From NCBI GenBank assembly GCA_023548195.1, contig JAJHZJ010000419.1, positions 3,984,273 through 4,048,272 of the forward strand: a DNA stretch of 64,000 nucleotides, in the 5' to 3' direction. Shown here piece after piece: positions 22,086 through 33,030 of the stretch (position 1 is its first letter; each line of letters opens with the position of its first letter). Source of the stretch: Bettongia penicillata ogilbyi. Taxonomy: Eukaryota; Chordata; Mammalia; Diprotodontia; Potoroidae. The position numbers and the translations under genes were made by a program. The notes beneath the pieces are model-generated. The model ran no database searches, had not been told where the DNA came from, and saw nothing but the letters and a program-made list of their open reading frames with translations.

Positions 22086-22159
22086 TTTTAAAAAAAATCA
22101 AATAAAATGGAAGTAATAATCACCTCTATTATGTAACCTCAATTTATTATGCACATAAA

Positions 22160-22437
22160 ATAATAATATTTATACTATTGTTTAAATAATGCTTAATATG
22201 TGCCAAGCACTATTCTAAATGCTTTATAATTTTTATATCATTTGATCCTCACAACAATCCTAGGAGGTAGGTGTGTTATCATAATTATTTTATAAATAAG
22301 GAAACTGAGATGAACAGAAGTTAAATGACTTCCCCAGATTTATACATTTAAAGAGTGTCTGTGGTAAAATGTGAACTTAGGTCTTCCTGCCTGCAGGCCC
22401 AAGACTTTGTCCAATCTGCCAGCCAGTGTACTGTGCT
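22160..22437 (-). mobile_element. CORE-SINE, near full length
   Basis: 'atgcttaatatgtgccaagc', 'gatcctcacaacaatcctag', 'aaggaaactgagatgaacag', 'aacttaggtcttcctgcctg' appear in minus-strand order. Confidence 0.8.
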
Positions 22438-22995
22438 AAGCACAGGGGATACAGAATATGTTTTATAACAACTTTAACTTACTCAGGAAGTCAATAGATA
22501 TATAAATATATACTAAGAACATATAAAAATTTGTTGCTGTTCAGTCATTTTCAGTTATTTCTGGCCCTTCATGACCCTACTTGGGATGTTCTTGGCGAAG
22601 ATATTAGATAGTTTGCCTTTCTTTTCTCTAGCTTATTTTAGAGATGAAGAAACCGAAGCAAATAGGGTTAAGTGACTTGCCCAAGGTCACATAGCTAGTA
22701 AGTTTCTGATGTTGAATTTGAACTCAGGTTCTCTTCACTCCAGGGTTGGTACTGTATCTACTCCATCACCTAGCTGAATATACAGAATAAGTCCAGGTCA
22801 TTTTTGTGAGATGGACACTAGCAACTAATAAGGATCTCTAAAGATCACATGTATAAAGTAGCACTGGACCTGAGTTTTGATAGAAACAAGGAAGAGATAA
22901 GAAGGAAGTACCTTCCAGGAATGAGGGTCAGCTAGTGAAAAAGCATGTGACAGGAAATGGATTGCTGAGAGTCAGAAACATTAAGATGGTAAGAT
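22438..22995 (-). mobile_element. L2 fragment split by a Mar1-type SINE
   Basis: 'aagcacaggggatacagaat' (22440-22530) and 'accttccaggaatgagggtc' (22885-22995) are successive reverse-complement L2 3' pieces. The SINE at 22535-22795 separates them, so the SINE is the younger insertion. Confidence 0.6.
22535..22795 (-). mobile_element. Mar1-type SINE, full length
   Basis: 'ttgttgctgttcagtcattt' (RTE-like tail), 'gatgttcttggcgaagatat', 'ggttaagtgacttgcccaag', 'aactcaggttctcttcactc' and 'atcacctagctg' (head) appear in minus-strand order. Confidence 0.85.
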
Positions 22996-23280
22996 GGTGT
23001 GCTTGTGTATACCACAGTGTTAAGAAAGGGCATTAATGTATATGTTAATTAAAATATCTATAATAACATATATTATATATAACATATAACTATATATGTA
23101 ATCACCTTTCAAATTCACTTATCTTCTCTTAAGTTTTGTTGCCTTTATGGCATTTACATGGAGGCAATTAATACATAATTTCACTCCTAATTTTCCTAGT
23201 TCTTCGTTTCACCTCATGTATGCTATCCCATTTCTTCATAGTTCTCATATTTGTCATTTTTACAGAACAATAGTGGTCCA
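22996..23280. other. Unassigned AT-rich sequence
   Basis: Includes a low-complexity TATA-type patch at 23050-23100. Nothing else recognised. Confidence 0.35.
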
Positions 23281-23284
23281 TGCA

Positions 23285-23500
23285 ATTAGCATGGGGTAGT
23301 GGCTTGAGAGCCAGTCTTGAAGGTAGAAATAGCTGGGTCCAAGCCCTGCTTCTTACAGATGGTGGACAAATTATTTTATCTATCAGTACTGTCCTCAAAT
23401 CTCAAAGACTATAAGCTGCAGATATATTGTGACTGCATTGATAAGAGCGAATTTCTTCATCCAGGATTTTTCTGCAGTAATGAAATTCCAAGTCTAGTTT
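23285..23500 (+). mobile_element. MIR-like SINE with a distinctive 3' half (copy 2 of 3)
   Basis: Head 'gagccagtcttgaaggtaga', then 'aaagactataagctgcagat', 'gactgcattgataagagcga', 'ttcttcatccaggattttt'. It shares the 'ctgcattg-ta-a' and 'atccagga' blocks with copies 1 and 3. Confidence 0.65.
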
Positions 23501-23637
23501 CTCTCTTTATTATATTTTTTAGTCAACTCTAATTATTAGATGTTTCCAGTTTTTCCTCTGTTATAAGACAAGTGAATATTTTTTTTTCAGAGAAGGTGCC
23601 CACTCAGTGATATCAGGATTCCCTTAAGGTAGATGAG

Positions 23638-23745
23638 GTGGCATGGCAAATAGAGCCTTGGAGTCAGGAAAACTTCAATTCCAAACCTGCCTCAAACACT
23701 TCCTTGCTGTATCATTCTGGCCAAGTCACTTAACCTCTTCCACTT
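23638..23745 (+). mobile_element. MIR-type SINE fragment
   Basis: 'agagccttggagtcaggaaa' through 'ccaagtcacttaacctcttc' gives head and core. Confidence 0.7.
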
Positions 23746-23774
23746 TCTATAAGTCTTTTCCAACCTCTCAATAC

Positions 23775-23855
23775 CAGAGTCTTCCACCTGTTAATTGTTT
23801 TCTTTTTATTCTGTATATAACTTGTTTATGCATATGTGTAACATTGGACAATTCA
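23775..23855 (+). mobile_element. L2 3'-region fragment
   Basis: 'cacctgttaattgttttctt' followed by 'ctgtatataacttgtttatg' is the L2 segment before its 3' end. Confidence 0.65.
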
Positions 23856-23959
23856 TAGCTCTTAAATTTGCTCTCTTCCTCTTATGTGTATATGATGGTA
23901 CTAACAACTCACTATCCTTTGGATAGAAGTTTCTATCCAGAAGTGTAGGATTGGTTTTA

Positions 23960-24160
23960 TGCTGATTCAGACACACTGTCTTGTCACTTTCCATCCTGCC
24001 CTGGAGCATGCCTTTGAGTGTATTAGAGGTGTAGTCATGAACCAGAGCAGAGTTAATGGGCCAGTCATTAACTGAACCTATGGCCTTGTCCTAATTCACA
24101 CCACTCCCGAACCAATGAGCTGTATAAGTAATGCTTATATTTAACTTCTGAATGCATTAT
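23960..24160 (+). repeat. LTR-like interspersed repeat, copy 1
   Basis: Shares 'catgaaccagagcagagtta', 'atgggccagtcattaactga' and 'aagtaatgcttata' with 26500-26690 in the same order and orientation. A CCAAT-like motif precedes a possible TATA-like region, which suggests part of a retroviral LTR, but no TG...CA ends are visible. Confidence 0.5.
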
Positions 24161-24885
24161 ACAGCCTTTTTTCAAGAAAGAAATACAAGACCTTTAAGTC
24201 ATCACATCTCATCTATTCTCAGGCCAACACTTCTATTCTATCTGCTGGAAAATGGAAATGACATTTGAATTTCAGATCTAAAATCTATGGTTCAGATGAA
24301 TTCATTTGTCTACCTGGAATTCCCTAAAGGCCAGTGAAAATGAAACGACAATCCTGGCCCTAACAAGTAGAAACAATGCCTTCAATTGAAAATTTGAAAA
24401 TAAGATATCATTCCAGGGTATTAAATCCTTGTTTTATTTTCATTATCTTGTTTAATTGTTCCTACTGTCCCCTGGAATTATTTTTTTTCCAGAAGTTTTA
24501 ATGAGAGCCAAAATGATGCTCTGACAAAACAAAACAAAACAAAACAGCACAACACAAAACTTTGATGAGAATTCCAACAATATTCCCTAACTAATATGAA
24601 AGAAAATTAACCAAAAAATGAGTTTGGCCTTGTGAGCTCTCATTAAAATTCTCTTTCCTGTATAGTGAAAGTTTGAGAATTTAAGCCTGACTCATAGACT
24701 TAAGTTGATCAGGAGATACATAAAATTATCACTTATCCTCTCTCTATGCATCACAAGAGTTGTGAATGTCTAATTTCCAAGTCTAGTCTCTGTTTGAAAT
24801 TCTACTTCTTTATACTAGTTCAGACCCTTAGAAGATAGGATTGATCTTTACTGTGATAGAAAATGAATTTGAGGGGTAAGATTCT
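24161..24885. other. Unassigned sequence with a short (AAAAC)n run
   Basis: An (AAAAC)n run of about five units lies at 24520-24545. No other repeat recognised. Confidence 0.4.
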
Positions 24886-24972
24886 TTCCATTTTTTCTTT
24901 GTATCTCTAATGCCTAGCACTGTGCCTGGCACATAAGCATGGACTTCACAAATGCTTTATTGATTGATTTGA
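24886..24972 (+). mobile_element. L2 3' terminus
   Basis: 'tgcctagcactgtgcctggc', 'tgctttattgattga' is the classic L2 3' end. Confidence 0.8.
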
Positions 24973-25385
24973 AGATATTAGGTTCATCATAAATGATAAG
25001 ACAGTAGAAAATTGAATTTTTTTTTATTTATATGTACCTCAGACTTGTTTTATATATATAACTTGATTGAATGATTAATATTTCTGTCTCTGTCTCTCTC
25101 CCAGCCAAATCAATAAAGCTAGTTGTTCAATATGGGCTGGCTATTGTATGCTTATCATGTCAAATAGTACATTAAGAAGTAGAAAAAAGTTAATCAATCA
25201 GATACTTTGCTTACAAAATGCCAAGATGATATATCTGCCTGTGAGTAGACAGATTTACACATATGAAAACATAGATTCAATTTAACAAGGATAAATAAAG
25301 TCTTGTTCTTGGGTTATCAAGCTGGGAAAGGCATGGCATTCTGAAAAACTATATAATTTTAGTGCAATGAAATCTAAATTTTGAA
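24973..25385. other. Unassigned sequence
   Basis: Contains a short (TCTGTC)n-like patch near 25085. Nothing else recognised. Confidence 0.35.
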
Positions 25386-25965
25386 AAAAAATAAGGGGGT
25401 GTATTAAGAGAAGGACAACTACTGGGAATGAGATTATAGTCCTACGTTGCTCTGGTTAGATCACATCTGGACCGTTGTGTTCAGTTTTAGGTGGCACATG
25501 TGAAGATAGACATTGAAAAGCTAAAGAATATCCAGAGAAAGGCAGCTAGGATGGGGAAAGGCTTAGGTTTTGCCAGAGATTAAGGAACTGGGAGTGCCTT
25601 AGAGGATAGATGACTCAGAGGTGGGGACAAATAGCAGTATTCAAACTGTTGGAACATTGTCTCTAGGAAGAAAGATTAGAGTTGTTCTATCTGGTACCAG
25701 GGGGCAGAACCAGGAGGAAGTGATGAAGGATGAAAAGAGGCAAGTTTAGGATAGATACAAGGAAAAATATCCACACAATTCGAGCTATTAAAGGAAATTA
25801 GAATCTTAAGAGAAATTGGGTTTTCCCTTTTTTGGTGATCTTTAAGTCAAAGTTGGTTGTTCACTTTTCAAGCATATTGTTGTAGAGTAAATTCTTTTTC
25901 AGGTGTGAGTTGAATTTGATGACCAAAGAGGTCCCTTCTTCCAACCTTCAAATTGTATGCTACAG
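25386..25965 (+). mobile_element. L3/CR1 LINE 3' end
   Basis: A continuous series: 'gttagatcacatctggaccg', 'ttgtgttcagttttaggtgg', 'atccagagaaaggcagctag', 'ggcagaaccaggaggaagtg', 'gtgagttgaatttgatgacc', 'aagaggtcccttcttccaac'. These are the C-terminal ORF2 and 3' end of L3. Reading frame lost. Confidence 0.85.
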
Positions 25966-25974
25966 GAATAACTA

Positions 25975-26130
25975 AAGAGGTAATATGTTGTCGTATAGTG
26001 GAAAAGACACTGGATATGAAGTCACTACTTGTTTTCTAAAATGTAAAATGGGGGGAGTGGATGAGGTAATCTCTAAATTTCCTCTCAGTTTTAAATACAA
26101 TAATTCTATGGCTTTCCCAATAATAAATGG
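25975..26130 (+). mobile_element. MIR-type SINE with internal deletion
   Basis: 'gtatagtggaaaagacactg' head, then 'ctaaaatgtaaaatgggggg' and 'tctctaaatttcctctcagt'. The middle is missing. Confidence 0.6.
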
Positions 26131-26498
26131 ATCAGTATATAGATAATTTGGTTGATTAACAAACATTATTTATCCAAAAATATTGTTTGGTTATTTGGTT
26201 TCTCATTAGATCATTGAATGAAGAAACAATCTTGATGGGAAGTTATATATGTCTCCAAACTCACTGGACTTTTCCTCAATTGCATGAAAGAATTAAAGAA
26301 ATATCCAAAAATCTTTAATTTTCACTTAGAGAATTCTTAATATATGGCAAGAAAATGTTTCCTTGGTTAATATTATAACATTCATAATCAACATAGATAC
26401 AGACAACATATATTTTAAGCCCCAAATAAATTTTGGCTTGAATAATGCATTTTTGGCTTTCTGTCTCAATTCACTATCTCATGCATAAAGTTTGTGGC
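26131..26498. other. Unassigned sequence
   Basis: Nothing recognised. Confidence 0.35.
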
Positions 26499-26499
26499 T

Positions 26500-26695
26500 T
26501 TCCCCTCATTCAGCAACTGTGTATTATCATTTTTCATCCTGTCCTGGGGTATATCTTTGAGAGGATTAGCGGTATAGCCATGAACCAGAGCAGAGCCAAT
26601 GGGCCAATCAACCATTGTACCTATGACCTTGTACTCACACACATCCCTTAATTTGAGAGCTGAACAAGTAATGCTTATACAACACAGGTAACAGT
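26500..26695 (+). repeat. LTR-like interspersed repeat, copy 2
   Basis: Homologous to 23960-24160: 'ttttcatcctgtcctggggt', 'catgaaccagagcagagcca', 'atgggccaatcaaccattgt', 'aagtaatgcttatacaac'. The CCAAT box is better preserved here. Confidence 0.5.
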
Positions 26696-27180
26696 GACTA
26701 TGCACCTTTGTGACCATGGGAATCTTTTATCTTTCTGATATCTTGGACTTTAATAAAAAAAAAATAATACTACTCTTTCTTATGATCCTATTGGATAGAC
26801 AAAAAATAGGCAAATCATTTTCACTGTTTTAAAAGTCAGTGAAGTCTATCATCCAATGTCATGTTTTATTAATTCATTTTAAACTTAAATGCACAGTAAG
26901 AAAAAGAAACATTATAAACTTAAATACAAAATAAGATAAGAAAAAAAGCATTGCCATGTGTACAGCAGAATATGAGTATTCAAAATATACAACAATAATT
27001 TTCTATTTCAAGAAAGTCTATAATAAATACTACAAATCATGTTTAGAGCTGTTCATCTTTTCTTCCTTTTTCTTTTTCTTTTTTCTCTACTGTTCACTTT
27101 TTAACTTCTAAGCTTTTCTTTTTAACTTCTTTCTTTTTTCCTACTTCCTTTACCCTCTCCCCCAAGAAGGCTAAAATTAA
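26696..27180. other. Unassigned A/T-rich sequence
   Basis: A-rich then pyrimidine-rich (27040-27170), no repeat recognised. The pyrimidine-rich part may belong to the adjacent L1 tail. Confidence 0.3.
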
Positions 27181-27184
27181 GTAT

Positions 27185-27440
27185 GGACACGTACATATAT
27201 ACATGCATATATGTGTGTATGCACGTGCACACAGGCACACATGCACACACATATATATATACGCATAGGTACAAAGAGAGAGGGAGAGCGCATTTTAGAT
27301 AATCACCTATACATATATATATATATATATATTGCACATATACACATGCATATACAAATACATACATATATGTATTTATATACATATACTTCCATGCACA
27401 TACATATACTTAACTGTTATCATACTCATATATAGACATA
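27185..27440. repeat. Compound TA/CA/TG microsatellite
   Basis: Alternating 'atatatgtgtgtatgcacgt', 'catatatatatatatatatt' and 'catacatatatgt' patches at the 3' end of the following minus-strand L1. Open frames through it on both strands are artefacts. Confidence 0.85.
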
Positions 27441-28207
27441 CATTCATTTGCATCCATGTAAGACCGTATTGTACTTGTCTGTCCTCTGTTTTTCTGAGGA
27501 TGAATAACATTTTCCTTCATATGTCTGTCTTTCTATATTTTTTCTAAGTCCACCAATTCATTTTCTACAGCACAGCAATATTCCTACCTTATACTGTCTA
27601 GTTATTTTAAATAATCTAAAATATTATTAGTTAATATGACTGACATATAATATAGTTTTCCTATTTTTCTCTTTTGATTAAATGTTTTTTAGCTTTAACT
27701 TTGTCTAACAGAATGACTACTACCCCTATTTTTTCCCCTAATAAATTCTACTCCTGATATTTATTTTATGTTTTTTTGTATCTCTTATTTCCTATCCATC
27801 CTGACTCCTTTACTTTACTTCTGCCCACTGTCTTGCCCTCCTATTACTTAACCTGCCCTCTCCCCAAAGATTCCTCTTCTTTGGCATCTCAACCCCACCC
27901 TTTCCTCTTGCCCTCTTATTTCTATCTGAATTTAGAAGACTTTTATAGCCTTTCAAATATATTCCAAATATTCCCTCTTTATCTCATTCCCATTAATCTA
28001 GATATTCTTCTGTGCCCCCCCCATCCTATTCCCTCATGTTCTTATTTCTTTATAAATTTTGGAGACTTTTATTGCCTTCTAAATGTATATATTCTCTCTT
28101 TAACCCAGATGTGATGTGAGTAGGGTTCCCACCAAAAATCCTTCCCTCCCTTATCCTCTCACCCTTTCTTAACCCTAAGGTTTTATTTCTTTCTGAATTT
28201 AGAAGAC

Positions 28208-28211
28208 TTTT

Positions 28212-28243
<32 letters not shown>

Positions 28244-28290
28244 GTATATATATATACACATATGTGTGTGTATATGTGTACACACAGATA
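28208..28290. repeat. (CATA)n / (TA)n / (TG)n compound microsatellite
   Basis: 'tacatacatacatacataca' followed by TATATA and TGTGTG runs in the L1 inter-ORF spacer. Confidence 0.9.
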
Positions 28291-28569
28291 TGTATTGTTC
28301 CCTCTTTAATTCATTCCTGATGAGAGTAGGTTCCAAAACTACCAGCCCTCCTCCTCCATCTAATTCCTCTGTGTCAGCTCTTCCTTACATCTCACTTGTG
28401 GAAAGTAATTATATTTTTAGGAAAAAAAAAACAAAAAGCTTTTCCTAAATGATTTTACTTTTTAGAATCACATCATGCTCAAGTCTACCCCAGTCTTTCT
28501 TTCAAACTACTACTTACTGATAACAATCTTAGACATACATTTTATAAAATGTAAAATAGAAAAAGTTCA

Positions 28570-29470
28570 CAGTCTGTACTTATTGAGTTCTTTGTAATTA
28601 GTCTGTGATATGTACCTTACATTTCTTTTGGATCTTATATGTCACATTTTATGTTAAGTTCAGATTTCTTTTCCCCAACAAAATCCTGAAAGTCTGGCAA
28701 TTCATCAAATGCTCAGGATCATGCTTAATTTTGCTAGGTATGATATTTTTAACTGCAAATTCAGTTCTTTTACTCTTTGGTGATATAGTGCTGCAAGACT
28801 TGTGGTCTTTTAGTGCCATCACTACTAGATGTTGTGTGATTCTAATTATGTCCCCACTATAGTTGAATTGGTTTTTTTTGTCTTGTTGCTCATAATATTT
28901 TATCCTTGAGTTGGGGATTTCAGAATTTGACTATTATACTCCTGTAGGTTTTCCCCATAGGACTGACTGCCTTCAGGTAGCAATCAGTGAATTTTTTCTA
29001 TTTTTTGTTCTAACACTTTAGGACATCTTAAAAAAAATATTCTGGTATTATTGTATCAAGATTCTTTTTTTGATTATAGCTTTCAGGTAGTCTGATTATT
29101 CTTGTATTTTCCCTTCTTGGTCTGTTCTCTAAATCAGTTGTTTTCTTTAAATGTTTTGCATTCTGTTCTATTTTGTCATTCTTTAAATTTTTAAGAATTA
29201 TTTCTTAGTTTCTTACAACTTCACAGATTTCCCCTTGCCCTATTCTGATTTTCAAGGAGACATTTTCTTCCTGAAAATTCTGGATCTCTTTTTCTTATTG
29301 GTTGGTTTTCTTTTCATAATCTTGTTTTTCTTGGATTGTTCTTATTTTTTTAAAAAAAAATTTCCTCAATAACTCTCACCTCATTTTTAAAATTTTTCAA
29401 TGAATTATTTTTGTGCAGGTGACCATTTGATATTGATCTTTGGAGGTAGAAGAGGTTTTCTTTGCTTCAG
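28570..29470 (-). pseudogene. L1 ORF1 relic
   Basis: Minus-strand coding pattern of ORF1: coiled-coil region (about 29470-29150), RRM (about 29140-28900) and C-terminal domain (about 28860-28600), with many stops and frameshifts. The + strand open frame 28605-28862 is its shadow. Confidence 0.65.
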
Positions 29471-30299
29471 TATCCTTCTCTGTCTTCTCTATTCCAACAG
29501 TAACTTTCTATAGTTGAGTTCTTTCTCCTTTGCCTGCTCATTTTTTTTTTCATTTTGTAGCAGTTTATTATTGTAATCACCTTTAGTTCTGGAGTATTGG
29601 GGATGGGGACTCTGGCCTCACATCCTCCTTCAGTTCTCCCCTCTGCCAAACCAAAATCAAGAGTGCGGGCTCCTGTAAGTATCCACAGCCAGTAGTGCCC
29701 CGCCCCACTGCTTCAGCACTCACTGTGTGTGTGCTGGTGACTTCTAGCCCAGGTTTGCTTCTCAGTAGCACAGCTGGGCTTGCCATCCCTTATAAGTAAA
29801 TGTTCCCTCAGTCTTCCCTGACTCAGATGCCCAACTTCCCACACTGTTCAGGAGATGAAAATTCCTGTCACTGGGGCTAAGGCTACCTTCCAAAGTAGGG
29901 CTTAATATTTGCTTCAGGGGAACTAGCAAGGAGGTGTTTACACTTCACAGACCAAATAATGATCCTGGAATTTTTCTTCTGATTGTCTCCAGTTGTCCCA
30001 GAAGGACCACTATTCTGTTCTAACTCTTGTTTTATATTTATTTTACTTTAATTTTTAACTCCTCTATATTTGCCCCAAGATACTATTTTCTCTTGTTTGT
30101 GAGGAAAATCTGGAGAGCTTGGAGTTTTCTGACCTACTATGCCACGCTCCCAGAATCCTCTCCTCATCCGAGGTCATTTTGCCATAAATATTTTGACAAG
30201 TAAGGGAAATGGAATTTCTTCTTTTGCCTCTTTTCCTCTCAAGTATTTAACATGAGATAATATAGTTGCACCTAAAGTTAAATATGTAAATATTATTTT

Positions 30300-30480
30300 T
30301 TTGTTGTTGCTGTTCAGTCATTTCTGAATATTTGTGTTCCATTTACAGTTTTCTTATCAAAGAGACTGGAGAGCTTTGCCATTTCTTTCTCCAGAATGTC
30401 ATTTCTAGAGGGTTTTCATAGTTACCTCTCACACGCATCAACAGAAATTACAGATCTTTCTACTGCACAATTAGGTAGCT
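30300..30480 (-). mobile_element. Mar1-type SINE, degraded
   Basis: 'gttgttgctgttcagtcatt', 'agagactggagagctttgcc', 'atttctttctccag', then damaged sequence and 'aattaggtagctggg'. Confidence 0.65.
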
Positions 30481-31042
30481 GGGCAGTAGGAGTTTCTCTT
30501 GCTACAGAGAAAATAAGGATGATAATTTGTAGCAAGCTTTAAAGAAACCAAATCATGTCCATTCATTGAGGAATATGCTACATGATTTTTCTACAATAAA
30601 AATAATCACCTCATACTCATTAAAAACTGGTTTGTCCTCCACTAGAAATTTTCATTCTCATTAGAAATTCTTAGCATCTACTACATCCAACAATTCTGTA
30701 TTTGCTTTGTCTGCTGAGAAGCCTGTACTCTTGCAGCTTTTCAGTTTAACAATTAGGGTACCATATTTAAATACCTCTCACTGTGTAGATGTTCTCATCA
30801 CTTGATAGAACATTTTTTTATTTGTCTAATAATTACATGATTCTACCTAAACATCTTTCCTAAATATCTGTGATGATTTAGACTAACATTCTTTCAACAA
30901 CTTCAATACAATTCCATTTCTGTGGATTATTTCCTTTGATTCACACTATACCTTTTTTAAATACCTGAGTTTTAGAGGTGCTATGCCTGAAAAATTCATC
31001 ATATTTCTGAGAACTTGGTGATGAGATCTTTCTATTTCCTTT
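30481..31042. other. Unassigned sequence
   Basis: Nothing recognised. Confidence 0.35.
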
Positions 31043-31044
31043 TT

Positions 31045-31178
31045 GGCAAGGCAATTAGGGTTAAGTGACTTGCCCAGAGTCACATGGCCAGTACATATCA
31101 AATGTCTAAAGCCTTGTTTAAACTCAGGTTCTCCTCACCCCAGTGCTAGCACTCTACTGTGCCACCAACCTACTCTGA
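31045..31178 (-). mobile_element. tRNA-derived SINE, 5' half
   Basis: 'ttagggttaagtgacttgcc', 'aactcaggttctcctcaccc', 'actctactgtgccacc'. Confidence 0.75.
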
Positions 31179-31385
31179 GAAGCTTTTAATCTATAATAGA
31201 AATATGGGGTTCTATCACATCATGTTTTCTAACATTTACTTTCCCCAAGTATGAATTTCAGGTCAATTTATATCAAATTTGAAAATATCATCTTTATCTT
31301 TCACTTTTCTATTTTGAGAGATTTCTGGTTGGTTCCCCTTTCTTTGAGTTTTTCCCTTCTGTAATCCTTTTTTTTTTTCATAAGT

Positions 31386-31500
31386 GCCAGAGAAATCTTC
31401 CTAATATATAGTTCTAACCATATCACTTCTCTATGCAAGAATTTTAAAGTGGCTCCAGGATAAAGCATAAACTCTTTAACTTACCCACTGTCTCTAGAGT
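31386..31500 (+). mobile_element. L2 ORF2 C-terminal fragment
   Basis: 'gagaaatcttcctaatatat', 'accatatcacttctctatgc', 'ggctccaggataaagcataa' match the L2 series. Confidence 0.7.
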
Positions 31501-33030
31501 GTTTCCTAGTAGAATACTTCCTCTGAGACTATGCAATCAAACTTGTATCTGAATTCCCAGATTGAATACCAGGGATGACTCCATGCAAGGTTAATCCTTG
31601 GGGCATAGAACCTGAGATCCCCTCCAATGTGCTTCAAACTGAGAATAAATCAGTAGTCTCAGTCAACTTTTATCAAAGATGCTTATTCAAATGCCATAGA
31701 AGGGGCAAAACATACTCCCTCAAAACCTGAAGTGCAGTCTCCCACAAACACACACCGGCTTTATGAGGGGGAGAGTAGGCACAAACAATACATAATTGGC
31801 AGTGAAGCACATGTGTAAGGAACACATATGGCCAAGGTAAATTAAAACTTTTGAAGTGTAATGCCTTGACCTCCTTTGTCTCTCTTGGTAGAGTTCTCAT
31901 GAAATTTACTGCTAGGCATTCTACTGGATAGATTGGTCTGTTGCCAGGCTGGATTTTTTTCCTCATAGGGCACAGTTTGCCAGGGATTTGTTCCTAGGAG
32001 GAAAACTACAGATTACACCACCTCCATCTTCTGGTTTAGCTGCAACCCTTGACTGTTGTACTCTTTCAGAAAGAGTAGAAGTCCAAGAATTGGTAGAAGC
32101 TTCTATAGCTCTACTCCCTCAGGACCTCACCTCTGTCTTTTTGTCACATCTCAGGAAGCACATAGGAGAAGAGAGGTATAACCTCTCCTTCCTTTTGAAA
32201 AACCTTTCTTGCTCAGTATTAGAATCCCTCAGTGAGAAACTTCATGCTAATCTAAGGAGACTATCAAATATATTTCCAATATCTTCATCTCTGCAAGCTG
32301 GACCATAACTATTGTTAATTTTATGAGCCTCTCTCTAACCTGTGAATAAGGAAACACCAGGCCAGAGACAAAGTGCCAGTAATCAGGTAGATGTCTAATT
32401 GATTAGTTTCATTATGAGTGACAGATTTGCAAACTGAGAATTCTCCTGATCAGAATTTTACCTTGCTGAAGTGAAGGCAGAGGCTACATGGATAAATCAC
32501 AATGGGAAAGTAGATTACAAACAATTGTTCCCAGGGCCAGAGTGGTTTCCTATGACCAGTCCACAAATCCCACAATACTAAGGTACAGGTATCCTGAAGT
32601 TCTGTAGGAACAATATTGTTCAACTCTTTGGGGGTTGTTTCTTGGCGGGTTGAAGGATCAGAGTTCTGTGACAGGAACAGGTTTTACAGTCTTTGATTTG
32701 CTTCCCTTCAGGTACACAGGCAGTGATTATGAGCCTTGTCAAAATTTGATTGATCATTTCAAGCTGCATTGTAAATTTCTGACTCACAAGATAGAAAAGG
32801 CAATTTGGAAAAGTCTAATCTATTAGTATATTCATTACATATGTCATATTGATTAATATGAAAATTGTAATTCCATGCTAGGCAATGATAATTTGTCCAG
32901 AAATAGTCAAATAGTTCTGGGCTTCAGGGCTCCCCAGTTTTTTAAAATTGCAATGTTCTTTATTCTTAAATGAGGTACTTGTAAGGAGTCTTTGGCATAA
33001 AGCTTGGCACATAGTAGTGTTGAGGTCTGG
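31501..33030. other. Unassigned 1.5 kb, possibly LTR-derived; holds a 106-codon ORF at 31988-32308
   Basis: Less AT-rich than its surroundings and free of recognisable LINEs or SINEs. The ORF begins MFLGGKLQITPPPSSG and includes ERVEVQELVEASIALLPQ, without low-complexity bias. I recognise no domain and a chance ORF of this length is expected in 64 kb, so no CDS is called. The minus-strand frame 31673-31966 is equally unrecognised. Confidence 0.3.

Larger units (their letters stand above)
27440..30165 (-). mobile_element. Internally deleted L1 (same design as 17.9-20.3 kb)
   Basis: Minus-strand order: 5' UTR from about 30160 ('tagtaggtcagaaaactcca'), leader to about 29480, ORF1 (about 29470-28570), inter-ORF spacer (about 28550-27810), truncated endonuclease start (about 27790-27690; GVVVILLDK equivalent to GVAILISDK), then 3'-UTR sequence ('tgaaggaaaatgttattcat') to the microsatellite at 27440. 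Boundaries and segment order parallel the 18-kb copy. Confidence 0.75.

Noticed and set aside
27122..27547. Several overlapping Tyr/Ile/His/Cys-rich ORFs
   Set aside because: Translation of a compound TA/CA microsatellite.
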